In this document: positions 8,516 through 19,084 of the stretch, piece by piece
Position numbering within the stretch: position 1 is the stretch's first letter
How the letters are laid out: each line of letters begins with the position of its first letter
NCBI GenBank assembly: GCA_963709555.1
Contig: CAVPWR010000004.1
Span: 122,617 to 186,616 of the forward strand
Reading direction: 5' to 3'
Length of the DNA stretch: 64,000 nt
Source of the DNA: Sulfurisoma sp963709555
GTDB lineage: Bacteria > Pseudomonadota > Gammaproteobacteria > Burkholderiales > Rhodocyclaceae
Notes under the pieces: generated by a model
Told to the model about the DNA's origin: nothing
Database searches by the model: none
Seen by the model: only the letters and a program-made list of their open reading frames with translations
Translations under genes and position numbers: made by a program

Positions 8516-9299
8516 TCAGGATTTGAGGTAGGGGGCGGCCCAGCCCAGGCCGGCCTCGGTGGCGGCGGCCGGCTTGTACTCGCAGCCGATCCAGCCTTGA
8601 TAGCCGATCTTGTCGAGGAAGGCGAAGAGGAAGCCGTAATTGATCTCGCCCGTGCCCGGTTCAAAGCGGCCCGGGTTGTCGGCGAGCTGCAGGTGGGCGA
8701 TCTGCGCCAGGTTCTTCTCGATGGTCTTCGCCAGCTCGCCCTCCATGCGCTGCATGTGGTAGATGTCGTACTGGACGAAAACGTTGTCGGATCCCGATGT
8801 CGGCGATGATGTCGAGCGCCTGCTGCGTGCGGCTGAGGAAGAAGCCGGGGATGTCGAAGGTATTGATCGGCTCGATCAGCAGCCGGATGCCGGCGGCCTT
8901 GAGTTTCGGCGCGGCGAACTTGAGGTTGTCGACGAGCGTCCTGCGCGCGTCGGCCTCGGACACGCCGGCGGGCTTGATGCCGGCGAGGCAGTTCATCTGC
9001 TTCACGCCGAGCGTCGTGGCATAGGCGATGGCCTTGTCGACGCCGGCGCGGAATTCCTCGACGCGGTCGGGATGGCAGCCGATGCCGCGCTCGCCTGCCG
9101 CCCAGTCGCCGGCCGGCAGGTTGTGCAGCACCAGTTGCAGGCTGTGCTTCGAAAGCAGTTCCTTGAGCTGTTCCACCGGGTAGTCATAGGGGAACAGGAA
9201 CTCGACGGCCTTGAAGCCGGCTTTAGCCGCCCGTTCGAAGCGCTCGAGGAAGGGCGCTTCGTTGAACAGCATGGTCAGGTTGGCTGCGAATCGCGGCAT
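8516..9299 (-). CDS. hyi: Hydroxypyruvate isomerase, frameshifted
   Basis: Interconverts hydroxypyruvate and tartronate semialdehyde; TIM-barrel of the AP endonuclease 2 superfamily. The N-terminal part has MPRFAANLTMLFNE, HNLPAGDWAAGERGI and IEPINTFDIPGF; the C-terminal part has HMQRMEGELAKT, ADNPGRFEPGTGEINY and GCEYKPAAATEAGL. They lie in different frames that meet at 8793-8795, where a CCC run (GGGATCC on the coding strand, expected GGATCC) holds one extra base. Joined length is about 260 residues, normal for the family, so a sequencing error is likely. The ATG at 9299 is preferred; a GTG at 9305 overlaps the gcl stop. Confidence 0.9.
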
Positions 9300-9301
9300 G
9301 G

Positions 9302-11098
<1,797 letters not shown>

Positions 11099-11182
11099 GG
11101 CTGTCTCCTTGAGGGTTTGTTCGATGGGTGCAGATTACGCTTATACCCTTGTTAAAAAAATAGCCAAATATGCAATTGATTG

Positions 11183-11197
11183 TTGCAGAATTAGCAA
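11183..11197. promoter_or_regulatory. LysR-type binding box in gcl/lysR promoter
   Basis: TTGCAGAATTAGCAA is an inverted repeat (TTGC-N7-GCAA) that fits the T-N11-A pattern of LysR-type regulators. It lies 20 bp before the lysR start and about 85 bp before gcl, where a divergent autoregulated promoter would have it. Confidence 0.55.
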
Positions 11198-11216
11198 AAG
11201 ACTCAGGGAATGGGGC

Positions 11217-12134
11217 ATGGACAAACTCAAGCAGATCGAGACCTTCGTCGCTGTGGCCATGCGCGGCAGCCTGACTGCGGCCGCAGCGGCCGAGGGCGTC
11301 GCGCCGGCGGTGGTGAGCCGGCGCATGGACGCGCTGGAGGAACGCCTCGGCGTCAAGCTGCTGGTGCGCACCACCCGCAAGGTGACGCTGACCTTCGAGG
11401 GATCGGCCTACCTCGAGGACTGCCAGCGCATCCTGCGCGAGATCGGCGATGCCGAGGCGGCGGTGAGCCTGGGCGGCATCAAGGCCAGCGGCCACCTGCG
11501 CATCACCGCGCCGGCCGGCTTCGGCCGCAGGCACGTGGCGCCGCTGCTGATGCGCTACCTGGACGAAAACCCCGAAGTGAATGCCAACCTCGACCTGTCC
11601 GACCGCATGGTCGATCTGGTCAACGAGAACGTCGATTGCGCGGTACGCATCGGCGAACTGATGGATTCCAGTCTGGTCAGCGTCCGCCTCGGCGAGATGC
11701 GCCGCGTGGTGGTGGCCAGTCCCGACTACCTGGCGCGCCGCGGCGTGCCGCCAGCGCCGACTTTTCTCGCCGGGCACGACTGCCTGTCGCTGGGGCAGCA
11801 GCGCGGCTGGGTGTTCCGCGAGGCGGAGGGTGGCAACAAGACCATCACCGTCAAGGTCGGCGGCACGCTCGAATGCAACGACGGCGCGGTGCTGCACGAC
11901 TGGGCCCTGGCCGGCCGCGGTCTGGCCTGGCGCTCGATGTGGGAGGTTGGCGACGACCTGCGCGCCGGAAGGCTGGTGTCGGTGCTCGACGAGTTCGCCG
12001 CGCCGCCCGTCGGCATCTTCGCGGTGTTCCCCCAGCGCCGCCACCTGCCGCTGCGGGTGCGGCTGTTCGTCGACCTGCTGAAGGAGCGCTACGGCGACCC
12101 GAGCTACTGGCTTAAGGCGATCGGCCGAGTCTAG
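11217..12134 (+). CDS. LysR-family regulator, divergent to gcl
   Basis: 305 residues with an N-terminal winged helix-turn-helix (MDKLKQIETFVAVAMRGSLT through EERLGVKLLVRTTRKV) and a C-terminal effector domain of the CrgA/type 2 periplasmic-binding type (GHLRITAPAGFGRRHVAPLL, ECNDGAVLHDWALAGRGLAW). Start 11217 (ATG) gives the normal LysR N-terminus; the frame is open farther upstream but those starts would run into the gcl leader. Divergence from gcl suggests it controls glyoxylate or glycerate use; the inducer is unknown. Confidence 0.88.
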   Translation: MDKLKQIETFVAVAMRGSLTAAAAAEGVAPAVVSRRMDALEERLGVKLLVRTTRKVTLTFEGSAYLEDCQRILREIGDAEAAVSLGGIKASGHLRITAPAGFGRRHVAPLLMRYLDENPEVNANLDLSDRMVDLVNENVDCAVRIGELMDSSLVSVRLGEMRRVVVASPDYLARRGVPPAPTFLAGHDCLSLGQQRGWVFREAEGGNKTITVKVGGTLECNDGAVLHDWALAGRGLAWRSMWEVGDDLRAGRLVSVLDEFAAPPVGIFAVFPQRRHLPLRVRLFVDLLKERYGDPSYWLKAIGRV

Positions 12135-12218
12135 AGCCGGGCGCTCGCTGCCAGGATGTCCCGCTGGCCCGTCCTACAGCGGATTGACGCTTTATGCCTT
12201 TGCCGTTAGGGTGCCGGC

Positions 12219-12392
12219 ATGCACATGGAATTCCAGCAGGCCAACATCGCCGTCAAGCGCCTCGGCGACATCCTCGACATGCCGCAGGAACCCCACACCC
12301 TCACCCCGGTGCGTGAAGCCGGCGGCAGCGGCCTGATCGAACTGCAGGACCTCGCCTTCCGCTACTCCGCTCACCACCCCTGGGGGTGGTGA
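12219..12392 (+). pseudogene. Fragment of a type I secretion ABC transporter
   Basis: 57 codons including FQQANIAVKRLGDILDMPQEP and LIELQDLAFRYS match the linker between the membrane domain and the ATPase domain of HlyB/RTX-type export ABC proteins. Neither the membrane domain before it nor Walker A after it is present, so this is an internal remnant. It is cut exactly at a perfect 14-bp inverted repeat (12367-12396), which suggests a recombination or transposition breakpoint. Confidence 0.6.
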
Positions 12393-12396
12393 GCGG
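12367..12396. repeat. Perfect inverted repeat at end of ABC fragment
   Basis: CCGCTCACCACCCC and GGGGTGGTGAGCGG form 14-bp arms around a 2-base loop. There is no T-run after it, so it is not a normal terminator. Between here and the terB-like gene no intact gene is seen; a phrase GGTCTGTCCCCTAAT at about 12432-12446 resembles sequence often found beside mobile elements. Confidence 0.7.
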
Positions 12397-12544
12397 CAGT
12401 AACAAGGAGATCAAGGAGTGAGCGGAAATAGTGGTCTGTCCCCTAATACGTTCCCGACTACGCAGCCTCAATACGTTCCTGAGGCGCAGCAGTCCTGGCC
12501 GACTGGCTGCCGAGCTGACCAAGTTGCGTGCATGATAGTCTGCA

Positions 12545-12648
12545 CCGAGAGCCCAGCCGCTCACCGGTGCGCGTAGAATGCTGCCAGTCCTTGGCGACGG
12601 TCACCAGAAGTAGAGCAGATGGCGATGGTTGAGGTCGTCCGGAGTCAT
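12545..12648 (-). pseudogene. Remnant of a LysR/NhaR-type regulator N-terminus
   Basis: Reading from an ATG at 12648 gives MTPDDLNHRHLLYFW then a stop; after small frame changes the next pieces read TVAKD and GSILRA. The order L-N-x-R-H-L-x-Y-F-W-x-V-A-K-x-G-S-I is the start of the helix-turn-helix of NhaR-like LysR proteins. Nothing of the rest of the gene is present upstream or downstream, so it is a decayed fragment. Confidence 0.5.
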
Positions 12649-12778
12649 GTGATCATCCCAATTATTGGGATTATGTTATCCATTAAATACTATTTATTGG
12701 AAACAACATCCAGCCTAAAGTGCGCCTCACACGGTGCGCATCCGCTGCACCGGCGACAACCAGGAGATATTCCTCGTG

Positions 12779-13288
12779 ATGACCATGCAAGCCCTTGATA
12801 TGTGCGCGTCCTACACCAACCCGAATCAATCCCTTCGCGCTTATGCGGCTAACAGCCCGCGCGCCAAGGCGCGACTGGTCGTGCTGGCCATGCTGGCGGA
12901 TGGTCGCCTGGATGATGCGGAACTGGAAAGTCTCACCAGGCACGGTACATGTGCCGAACTCGGCATTGCGCGTGAAGATTTCTTCGAGGTGCTCTACGAT
13001 TTCTGCGCCGATGTGGAGAATTTGCCCAGCGGCAGCGGTGATTACCTGTTATCCCCCGTTATCCTTGAACAATTGTTCGGGGAAATCAACAGCTCCGCCG
13101 AGCGGCAGAACCTGCTGCGACTGATCTTCGACATGATCCGCAGCGATGGCCACCTGGCCGACAGCGAGGCCGGCTTGTTCTGGCATGCTGTCGATAACTG
13201 GAAGTTCCGGGCCGCCGACACGCTTACGGCATTGCGCAGTCAACAACTGCGCAGCCAACGTGGGATGGTGGGCCAAGCTTCTGCATGA
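12779..13288 (+). CDS. TerB-like (tellurite resistance) domain protein
   Basis: About 169 residues, all-helical, with the features of the TerB/DjlA N-terminal domain: an acidic ADGRLDDAELESL segment near residue 46 and a second MIRSDGHLADSEAGLFWHAVD near residue 130, both of the D-G-x-(I/L)-x-x-x-E metal-binding pattern. No signal peptide or membrane segment. A GTG at 12776, 9 nt after AGGAG, is an equally good start. It precedes a terC gene by 39 bp, and TerB-TerC are a known functional pair in metal-stress clusters, so it may be linked to that membrane protein. Confidence 0.72.
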   Translation: MTMQALDMCASYTNPNQSLRAYAANSPRAKARLVVLAMLADGRLDDAELESLTRHGTCAELGIAREDFFEVLYDFCADVENLPSGSGDYLLSPVILEQLFGEINSSAERQNLLRLIFDMIRSDGHLADSEAGLFWHAVDNWKFRAADTLTALRSQQLRSQRGMVGQASA

Positions 13289-13327
13289 GTGGCGTTGGCT
13301 AGCGTCTGAACGGGAGGAGAGGCGAGC

Positions 13328-14290
13328 ATGGAAAGCATCGGCAACATCTGGCTGTGGGGGAGCTTCTTCGCCATCGTTCTCGTCATGCTGGCCATCGACC
13401 TGTTCGTGGTCGGCGGTGGCAAACAGCACCGCGTCTCCTTCCGTGAAGCCGCGACCTGGTCGGTTGTCTGGGTCTCGGTATCCTTCCTGTTCGCTGCAGG
13501 CCTGTGGTGGTATCTCGATGGCAGTTTCGGTCGCGAATTGGCCAATCAGAAATCACTCGAGTTCATCACCGGCTACCTGATCGAAAAATCGCTGGCGGTC
13601 GATAACGTCTTTATCTGGTTGATGCTGTTCGCCTTCTTCGGCATCCCGCTGGAACTGCAAAAGCGCGTGCTGGTGCTGGGTGTGCTCGGCGCCATCATCA
13701 TGCGTACCGTGATGATTTTCGCCGGCGCCTGGCTGATTGCCCAGTTCCACTGGATCCTCTACGTCTTCGGCGTTTTCCTGCTGGTCACCGGCATCAAGAT
13801 GTGGTGGTTCGCCGACGAAAAGCCGGACCTGGCCAATAATCCGCTGCTGAAATGGCTGCGTGGCCACATGAAGATCACCGATGAATTGCACGGCGAGAAG
13901 TTCTTCGTCTGGCGCGACGGCGTGCGCTACGCCACGCCGCTGTTTCTCGCGCTGATCCTGGTGGAAATCTCGGACCTGATCTTTGCGGTCGATTCGATCC
14001 CGGCCATCTTCGCCATCACCAGCGACCCCTTCATCGTGCTGACCTCGAACGTGTTCGCCATCCTTGGCCTGCGCGCGATGTACTTCCTGCTCGCCGACAT
14101 GGCCGATCGCTTCACGCTGCTCAAGTATGGCCTCGCTGCGGTGCTGGTGTTCATCGGCGTAAAAATGGTGCTGATCGATGTCTACAAGATCCCGATCGGT
14201 TTTTCGCTGGCCGTGGTCGCCACCTTCATCGGCATCTCGATCTGGCTCTCGCTGCGCAAGGAAAAGCGCGGACAGTCAGTCGAGCACTGA
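13328..14290 (+). CDS. TerC-family integral membrane protein (Alx-like)
   Basis: 320 residues with about nine hydrophobic segments. Conserved acidic membrane motifs typical of TerC are present twice: EKSLAVDNVFIW near residue 87 and EISDLIFAVDSIPAI near residue 215; the second is followed by ILGLRAMYFLLADM. Members such as Alx export manganese and respond to alkaline or metal stress; others are named for tellurite resistance. Start ATG 13328 follows GGAGAGG. No yybP-ykoY riboswitch fits in the 39-bp space upstream. Confidence 0.88.
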   Translation: MESIGNIWLWGSFFAIVLVMLAIDLFVVGGGKQHRVSFREAATWSVVWVSVSFLFAAGLWWYLDGSFGRELANQKSLEFITGYLIEKSLAVDNVFIWLMLFAFFGIPLELQKRVLVLGVLGAIIMRTVMIFAGAWLIAQFHWILYVFGVFLLVTGIKMWWFADEKPDLANNPLLKWLRGHMKITDELHGEKFFVWRDGVRYATPLFLALILVEISDLIFAVDSIPAIFAITSDPFIVLTSNVFAILGLRAMYFLLADMADRFTLLKYGLAAVLVFIGVKMVLIDVYKIPIGFSLAVVATFIGISIWLSLRKEKRGQSVEH

Positions 14291-14334
14291 AGAGTGCCGC
14301 CCCGCCAGCGCCGACTTTTGCGGACGATATCCTG

Positions 14335-14979
14335 ATGGTGAAAACGATCACCCTGCTCTGGACATTGAGCCTGGCCATCCTCGCGGCCGGGGCATGGCTC
14401 GTTTGCCCGCAAGGTCAATGCGCCACGACCGCAATCGATCATGCGGGCCTCGGTCTGGCCCATGACCTGCGCGGCGCCAGGCTCGACCGCTGGATGTCGG
14501 CGCTTACCTGGCTCGGTTCGCTGGCCGTATTGTTGCCGGTGACCGCGCTGGCAGCGCTGGTCTTGTGGCGTGGCCGATACCGGCGTGCCGCGGTATTCCT
14601 CATGCTGGCGCTGCTCGGCGCTTCCGCCTTGAGTCATCTCGTCAAACTCGCTGTGATGCGACCGCGCCCCGATTTATTTCCGGTCTGGACGGCCATGCCC
14701 GCCGATTGGTCCTATCCCAGCGCTCACGCCATGCAGATCACGGCGCTGGCGGTGGCAGTGGTTTTCGTTGTCGCACGTCGGCGCGCGCTTTGGGTCTTGC
14801 CTTTGGGGAGTGCCGTGTTGCTGGTCGGCCTGTCGCGCACTTATCTGCAAGTGCATTTTCCCAGCGACGTGCTGGCCGGTACCCTGGCCGCCGCCTTGTG
14901 GGTGGGCGGATTGCATGCCTTGATGTTTGGCCGTTCGTCCGGACATGACAGCAGTCACATCGATGGAGGAAGGGGATGA
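14335..14979 (+). CDS. PAP2-family membrane phosphatase
   Basis: 214 residues, a multi-pass inner membrane protein with the three-part phosphatase motif: KLAVMRPRP near residue 102, YPSAHAMQ near residue 129, and SRTYLQVHFPSDVLAG near residue 165 with the catalytic His. Family members dephosphorylate undecaprenyl diphosphate, phosphatidylglycerophosphate or phosphatidic acid. Its stop overlaps the dgkA start by 4 nt (ATGA), so both are coupled; the likely joint role is recycling lipid phosphates. Confidence 0.87.
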   Translation: MVKTITLLWTLSLAILAAGAWLVCPQGQCATTAIDHAGLGLAHDLRGARLDRWMSALTWLGSLAVLLPVTALAALVLWRGRYRRAAVFLMLALLGASALSHLVKLAVMRPRPDLFPVWTAMPADWSYPSAHAMQITALAVAVVFVVARRRALWVLPLGSAVLLVGLSRTYLQVHFPSDVLAGTLAAALWVGGLHALMFGRSSGHDSSHIDGGRG

Positions 14980-15362
14980 GACACAAATTCCTTGGGACCG
15001 GCGAGCCGGGCTACCACCCGCTGCGAAAGATCCGCACGATCCTTTCCGGCTTGCGTTACGCGGTTGTGTACGATTTCAGCGTTGCCTGGAAGCTGGCGGT
15101 TTCGCTGGTGGTACTGGTGGCTGCTTTGTTCGCGCGCGATTGGGTCGATGCGTTGTTGGTCATCGTGGTCACCGCACTGGTTCTGGTCGCGGAAATCATG
15201 AACAGCGCCATCGAGGCTTTGTGTGATTTCGTCGAAACCCGCCACAACGAAAAAATCGGCATCATCAAGGACATCGCCGCCGCCGGTGTCGGCATCGCGA
15301 TGCTCGCCTGGGTGCTGGTGCTGGGGTTCGAGGTGGAAGAAATGTTGCGCAATCTGCCCTGA
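14976..15362 (+). CDS. dgkA: Diacylglycerol kinase
   Basis: Small membrane enzyme that phosphorylates diacylglycerol to phosphatidic acid. 128 residues with three membrane segments, slightly longer than the 122-residue E. coli protein. The signature EIMNSAIEALCDFVE near residue 75 contains the catalytic Glu and Asn; RKIRTILSGLRYAV lies in the N-terminal amphipathic region. Coupled to the PAP2 gene by an ATGA overlap. Confidence 0.92.
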   Translation: MRHKFLGTGEPGYHPLRKIRTILSGLRYAVVYDFSVAWKLAVSLVVLVAALFARDWVDALLVIVVTALVLVAEIMNSAIEALCDFVETRHNEKIGIIKDIAAAGVGIAMLAWVLVLGFEVEEMLRNLP

Positions 15363-15373
15363 AGGAAAGCAGA

Positions 15374-15820
15374 TCACTCACGGACAAAAGGTTTTTCTGA
15401 ACGTTCGCTGGCGTCCTCGTTGTAGGGGAAGCGCACATGGCCGTAGCGAATGGCAAGCACCCCGAGCGTCAGCAGAAATATTGCTCCAGCCACCGCCAGC
15501 ATCCGCCACTCGTTCATCTCTTTGATGTCCAGGATCAGGTAGCGGGCCAGCGCCACCATGGCGATGTATAGCGGGAAGCGCACCGGCAGCTGACCCGACT
15601 TGAAGTACTGGCCAATCATCGCCAATACCTCAAGATAGAGGAACATCAGCAGCAGATCGGCCAACTGCACCCTGGCAGCGGAGATCATCGCCAGCACCTC
15701 GTGAAACATCGCCACCGCTGTGGCGACGGCGATGATCAGCAGGCCGATGTATTCGAGCGCGTCAAGGCCGCCGCTGAAGGATCGGCGCAGTCGGTCGAAG
15801 GTATGAGAGCGGATATCCAT
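15374..15820 (-). CDS. psiE: PsiE-family phosphate-starvation-inducible membrane protein
   Basis: 148 residues with four hydrophobic helices (about residues 22-45, 55-70, 83-100, 107-125) and the conserved FLYLEVLAMIGQYF and RFPLYIAMVALARYLILD segments of the PsiE family. Its molecular function is not known; in E. coli it is induced by phosphate starvation. It converges on dgkA, leaving 11 bp between the stops. Confidence 0.85.
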   Translation of the reverse strand: MDIRSHTFDRLRRSFSGGLDALEYIGLLIIAVATAVAMFHEVLAMISAARVQLADLLLMFLYLEVLAMIGQYFKSGQLPVRFPLYIAMVALARYLILDIKEMNEWRMLAVAGAIFLLTLGVLAIRYGHVRFPYNEDASERSEKPFVRE

Positions 15821-15999
15821 GGCGCAAATGAAAAATGATGCCGGGGAATTCCAGCAGTGCCATGACTTTACCGCAATAGTGCTTTCTTGGTGCTGGCGCA
15901 GCCCCCGTCATTCTTGTCGCGATTGCCCATGGTCCCCGATTTCGACCTGCCCGGGGTCGATGACCAGCGCCAAATATTGGTCACAAGAATCCGGGACTC

Positions 16000-16035
16000 A
16001 AAAGAAAGGCCGCACCGGTTTCCCGGTGCGGCTCC
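16000..16035 (-). terminator. Intrinsic terminator of aceA
   Basis: GCCGCACCGG and CCGGTGCGGC pair around TTTC, and on the minus strand CTTTCTTTT follows. It lies 52 bp past the aceA stop. The rest of 15821-16086 holds no gene. Confidence 0.8.
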
Positions 16036-16086
16036 TTCGCTCCACTCCCTCTGTGCCGAGGGTTTGCTCAGTTATCTGCGGTGTGC

Positions 16087-17397
16087 TTAGTGGAACTGTT
16101 CCTCTTCGGTCGAGCCGGTCAGCGCCTTGACGCTGGAGGAACCGCCCTGGATCACGGTGGTGACGTCGTCGAAGTAGCCGGCGCCGACTTCCTGCTGGTG
16201 CGAGACGAAGGTGTAGCCCTTGTCGCGCGCGGCGAACTCCTGCTCCTGCACCATCTCCACGTAGTGCTTCATGCCTTCGCCGCGGGCGTAGGCGTGGGCG
16301 AACTGGAAGGTGTTGAACCAGTTGATGTGGATGCCGGCCAGGGTGATGAACTGGTACTTGTAGCCCATGGCCGAAAGCTCTTCCTGGAACTTGGCGATGG
16401 TCTTGTCGTCGAGGTTCTTCTTCCAGTTGAAGGAGGGCGAGCAGTTGTACGACAGCAACTTGCCGGGACAGGCCTTGAGCACGGACTGGGCGAACTCGCG
16501 GGCGAAGCCGAGGTCGGGCGTGCCGGTTTCGCACCACACCAGGTCGGCGTAGGGGGCGTAGGCGACGCCGCGGCTGATGGCCTGCTCGAGACCGTTCTTG
16601 ACGCGGTAGAAGCCTTCCTGGGTGCGTTCGCCGGTGAGGAAGGGCTTGTCGTTGGCGTCGTGGTCGGAGGTGATCAGGTTGGCGGCCTCGGCGTCGGTGC
16701 GGGCCAGGATGATGGTGGGCACGCCCATGGTGTCGGCGGCGAAGCGCGCGGAGATAAGCTTCTCGCAGGCTTCCTGGGTAGGCACCAGCACCTTGCCGCC
16801 CATGTGGCCGCACTTCTTCACGGCGGCGAGCTGGTCCTCGAAGTGCACGCCGGCGGCGCCGGCGGCGATCATGTTCTTCATCAGTTCGAAGGCGTTGAGC
16901 ACGCCGCCGAAGCCGGCTTCGGCATCGGCCACGATGGGCAGGAAGTAGTCGACGAATTCCTTGCTGCCCGGCTCGATGCCGCGGCCCCACTGGATTTCGT
17001 CGGCGCGCTTGAAGGTGTTGTTGATGCGGCGGACCATGGTCGGCACCGAGTCGTAGGCGTAGAGCGACTGGTCCGGATACATGGTCTCGGAGGTGTTGCC
17101 GTCGGCGGCGACCTGCCAGCCCGACAGATAGACGGCCTCGAGGCCGGCCTTGGCCTGCTGCATGGCCTGGCCGGCGGTGATGGCGCCGAAGGCATTGACG
17201 TAGCCTTTCTTGGCGCCGCCATTGACCTTTTCCCACAGCTTCTCGGCGCCGCGCCTGGCCAGGGTGTACTCGATGGGCATCGAGCCGCGCAGGCGCACGA
17301 CGTCGGCGGCGGAATAGCCGCGCTTGACGCCCTTCCAGCGGGGGTTTTCTTTCCAGTCCTTTTCCAGGGCGGCGATTTGCTCTTGGCGGGTGCTCAT
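16087..17397 (-). CDS. aceA: Isocitrate lyase
   Basis: First enzyme of the glyoxylate shunt: cleaves isocitrate to succinate and glyoxylate. 436 residues, the usual short bacterial form. The catalytic signature KKCGHMGGK is near residue 195, preceded by the GVHFEDQLA metal-binding segment; other conserved parts are LSGWQVAADGN, SYNCSPSFNWKK and TLAGIHINWFN. The gene stands alone with its own promoter, a palindromic operator shared with aceB and a terminator. Confidence 0.96.
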   Translation of the reverse strand: MSTRQEQIAALEKDWKENPRWKGVKRGYSAADVVRLRGSMPIEYTLARRGAEKLWEKVNGGAKKGYVNAFGAITAGQAMQQAKAGLEAVYLSGWQVAADGNTSETMYPDQSLYAYDSVPTMVRRINNTFKRADEIQWGRGIEPGSKEFVDYFLPIVADAEAGFGGVLNAFELMKNMIAAGAAGVHFEDQLAAVKKCGHMGGKVLVPTQEACEKLISARFAADTMGVPTIILARTDAEAANLITSDHDANDKPFLTGERTQEGFYRVKNGLEQAISRGVAYAPYADLVWCETGTPDLGFAREFAQSVLKACPGKLLSYNCSPSFNWKKNLDDKTIAKFQEELSAMGYKYQFITLAGIHINWFNTFQFAHAYARGEGMKHYVEMVQEQEFAARDKGYTFVSHQQEVGAGYFDDVTTVIQGGSSSVKALTGSTEEEQFH

Positions 17398-17453
17398 GGC
17401 GATGTCCTCTCTTGATTGGGTTCGGGGGTGATATCGGTGATGCAGTGCGGCGG

Positions 17454-17482
17454 AGTATATTGACTTTTTTGCATAGCAACAA
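17454..17482 (-). promoter_or_regulatory. Predicted aceA promoter
   Basis: On the minus strand TTGTTG (-35) and TATACT (-10) are separated by exactly 17 bp, 57 bp before the aceA start. The shared palindrome ends 2 bp upstream of the -35 box. Confidence 0.55.
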
Positions 17483-17483
17483 G

Positions 17484-17499
17484 TGTCTTATATAAGACA
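17484..17499. promoter_or_regulatory. Palindromic operator upstream of aceA
   Basis: TGTCTTATATAAGACA is a perfect 16-bp palindrome 87 bp before aceA; its 12-bp core recurs before aceB (6160-6173). The rest of the 373-bp gap to rhlE holds no gene. Confidence 0.72.
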
Positions 17500-17770
17500 T
17501 AAGTCAATGGTTATGACCCCATAAGTAAGTCGGGGAAAGTGCCGCCTTCGCCGTCCAGCGAATCGGGCTTCGCAAAATCGGGCAATACCGACAAAATGTC
17601 GGCGCTGGCGGCACGGCGGTGATAGACTCCGCCCCGCGCTGCCTGCCACAGTCTGTCTGCCGCGCATCGCGATTGGCTGTTCCTTCCGCGTTTTACCCCC
17701 CCCCAAGCGTCTCTGCCTAGACTGGATCGTGCCCTGCACGTGAGGCCGATTCCACTCTAGGAGTTCCCCG

Positions 17771-19084
17771 ATGAAGTTCACCGATCTCGGCCTCGATGCC
17801 GCGATTCTCCGTGCCGTCGCCGATCATGGCTACGACACGCCGACCCCCATCCAGGTCCAGGCCATTCCCGTCGTGCTCGCCCGGCGCGACCTGATGGCCG
17901 CCGCCCAGACCGGCACCGGCAAGACCGCCGGCTTCGTGCTGCCGATCCTGCAACTGCTGTCCCAGGACAGCAACCTGTCGATCAAGCGCTTCAAGCCGCG
18001 CGCCCTTGTGCTGGCACCCACGCGCGAACTGGCGATCCAGGTGCAGGAAAGCGTCAAGACCTACGGCAAGCACCTCAAGCTGCGTTCGACGCCCATTTTC
18101 GGCGGCGTCGGCATCGGCCCGCAGACGCGCATCCTCAAGGCCGGCGTCGATATCGTCGTCGCCACGCCGGGGCGCCTGCTCGACCACGTCAACCAGCGCG
18201 GCATCGACCTGTCCGGCATCGAGATCCTCGTACTGGATGAAGCTGACCGCATGCTCGACATGGGCTTCATCCGCGACATCCGCAAGATCCTTGCGCTGCT
18301 GCCGAAGAAGAAGCAGAGCCTGCTGTTCTCCGCCACCTTCTCCGACGAGATTCGCGGGCTGGCCACCGGCCTGCTCGACAACCCCGCCAGCGTCGAGGTC
18401 GCCCGCCGCAACGCGCCGGCCGAGGCCGTGGCGCAGTTCGTCTATCACGTCGACCGCGAGCGCAAGCGCGACCTGCTGATCCGCCTGATCGAGGACAACC
18501 AGTGGCACCAGGTGCTGGTATTTACCCGCACCAAGCACGGCGCCGACGCGCTGGCCGAGCGCCTGGCCAAGGCCGGCATCAGCGCCGCCGCGCTGCACGG
18601 CAACAAGAGCCAGGGCCAGCGCCAGCGTGCGCTGGAGGACTTCAAGCGGCTCAAGACCAACGTGCTGGTGGCCACCGACATCGCCGCGCGCGGCATCGAC
18701 ATCGACGAACTGCCGCATGTGGTGAACTACGAGTTGCCCAACGTCCCCGAGGACTACGTGCACCGTATCGGCCGCACCGGCCGTGCCGGGTCCTCAGGCG
18801 AGGCGACTTCGCTGGTCTGCATCGACGAGAACAAGCTCTTGCGCGACATCGAGCGCGTGTTGAAGCGCGAGATCGAGAAGCGGGTCATGCCGGGCTTCGA
18901 GCCCGACCCGCGCATCAAGGCCGAGCCGATCATGAAGCCGCGCGGTTCCGGCGGCCGAAACGCAGCGACGCCAGCCAAGTCGCATGCCGGCCATGGGCGA
19001 TCCGGCCCGCCGCAGCCCGCCAAGTCGACACGCAAGGCCCCGGCCCGCGGCGGCCTCCACCACTCGGGCTCACGCCATCAGTGA
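17771..19084 (+). CDS. rhlE: DEAD-box RNA helicase, RhlE type
   Basis: ATP-dependent RNA unwinding, usually in ribosome assembly or RNA decay. 437 residues with every helicase motif in order: Q motif with TPTPIQ (about residue 20), AQTGTGKT, PTRELAIQ, TPGRLLDH, DEAD, SAT, then in domain 2 VLVFTRTKHGAD, ATDIAARGIDI and HRIGRTGRAG. The C-terminus from about residue 380 is a basic, low-complexity Arg/Gly/Pro tail that would bind RNA nonspecifically. Start ATG 17771 follows AGGAG. Confidence 0.92.
   Translation: MKFTDLGLDAAILRAVADHGYDTPTPIQVQAIPVVLARRDLMAAAQTGTGKTAGFVLPILQLLSQDSNLSIKRFKPRALVLAPTRELAIQVQESVKTYGKHLKLRSTPIFGGVGIGPQTRILKAGVDIVVATPGRLLDHVNQRGIDLSGIEILVLDEADRMLDMGFIRDIRKILALLPKKKQSLLFSATFSDEIRGLATGLLDNPASVEVARRNAPAEAVAQFVYHVDRERKRDLLIRLIEDNQWHQVLVFTRTKHGADALAERLAKAGISAAALHGNKSQGQRQRALEDFKRLKTNVLVATDIAARGIDIDELPHVVNYELPNVPEDYVHRIGRTGRAGSSGEATSLVCIDENKLLRDIERVLKREIEKRVMPGFEPDPRIKAEPIMKPRGSGGRNAATPAKSHAGHGRSGPPQPAKSTRKAPARGGLHHSGSRHQ

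Noticed and set aside
13289..13327. yybP-ykoY manganese riboswitch before terC
   Set aside because: Only 38 bp are available and no stem-loop of that class can fit.
17501..17770. A short gene between aceA and rhlE
   Set aside because: The frames are short, without ribosome binding sites or recognisable domains; only promoter sequence is supported.
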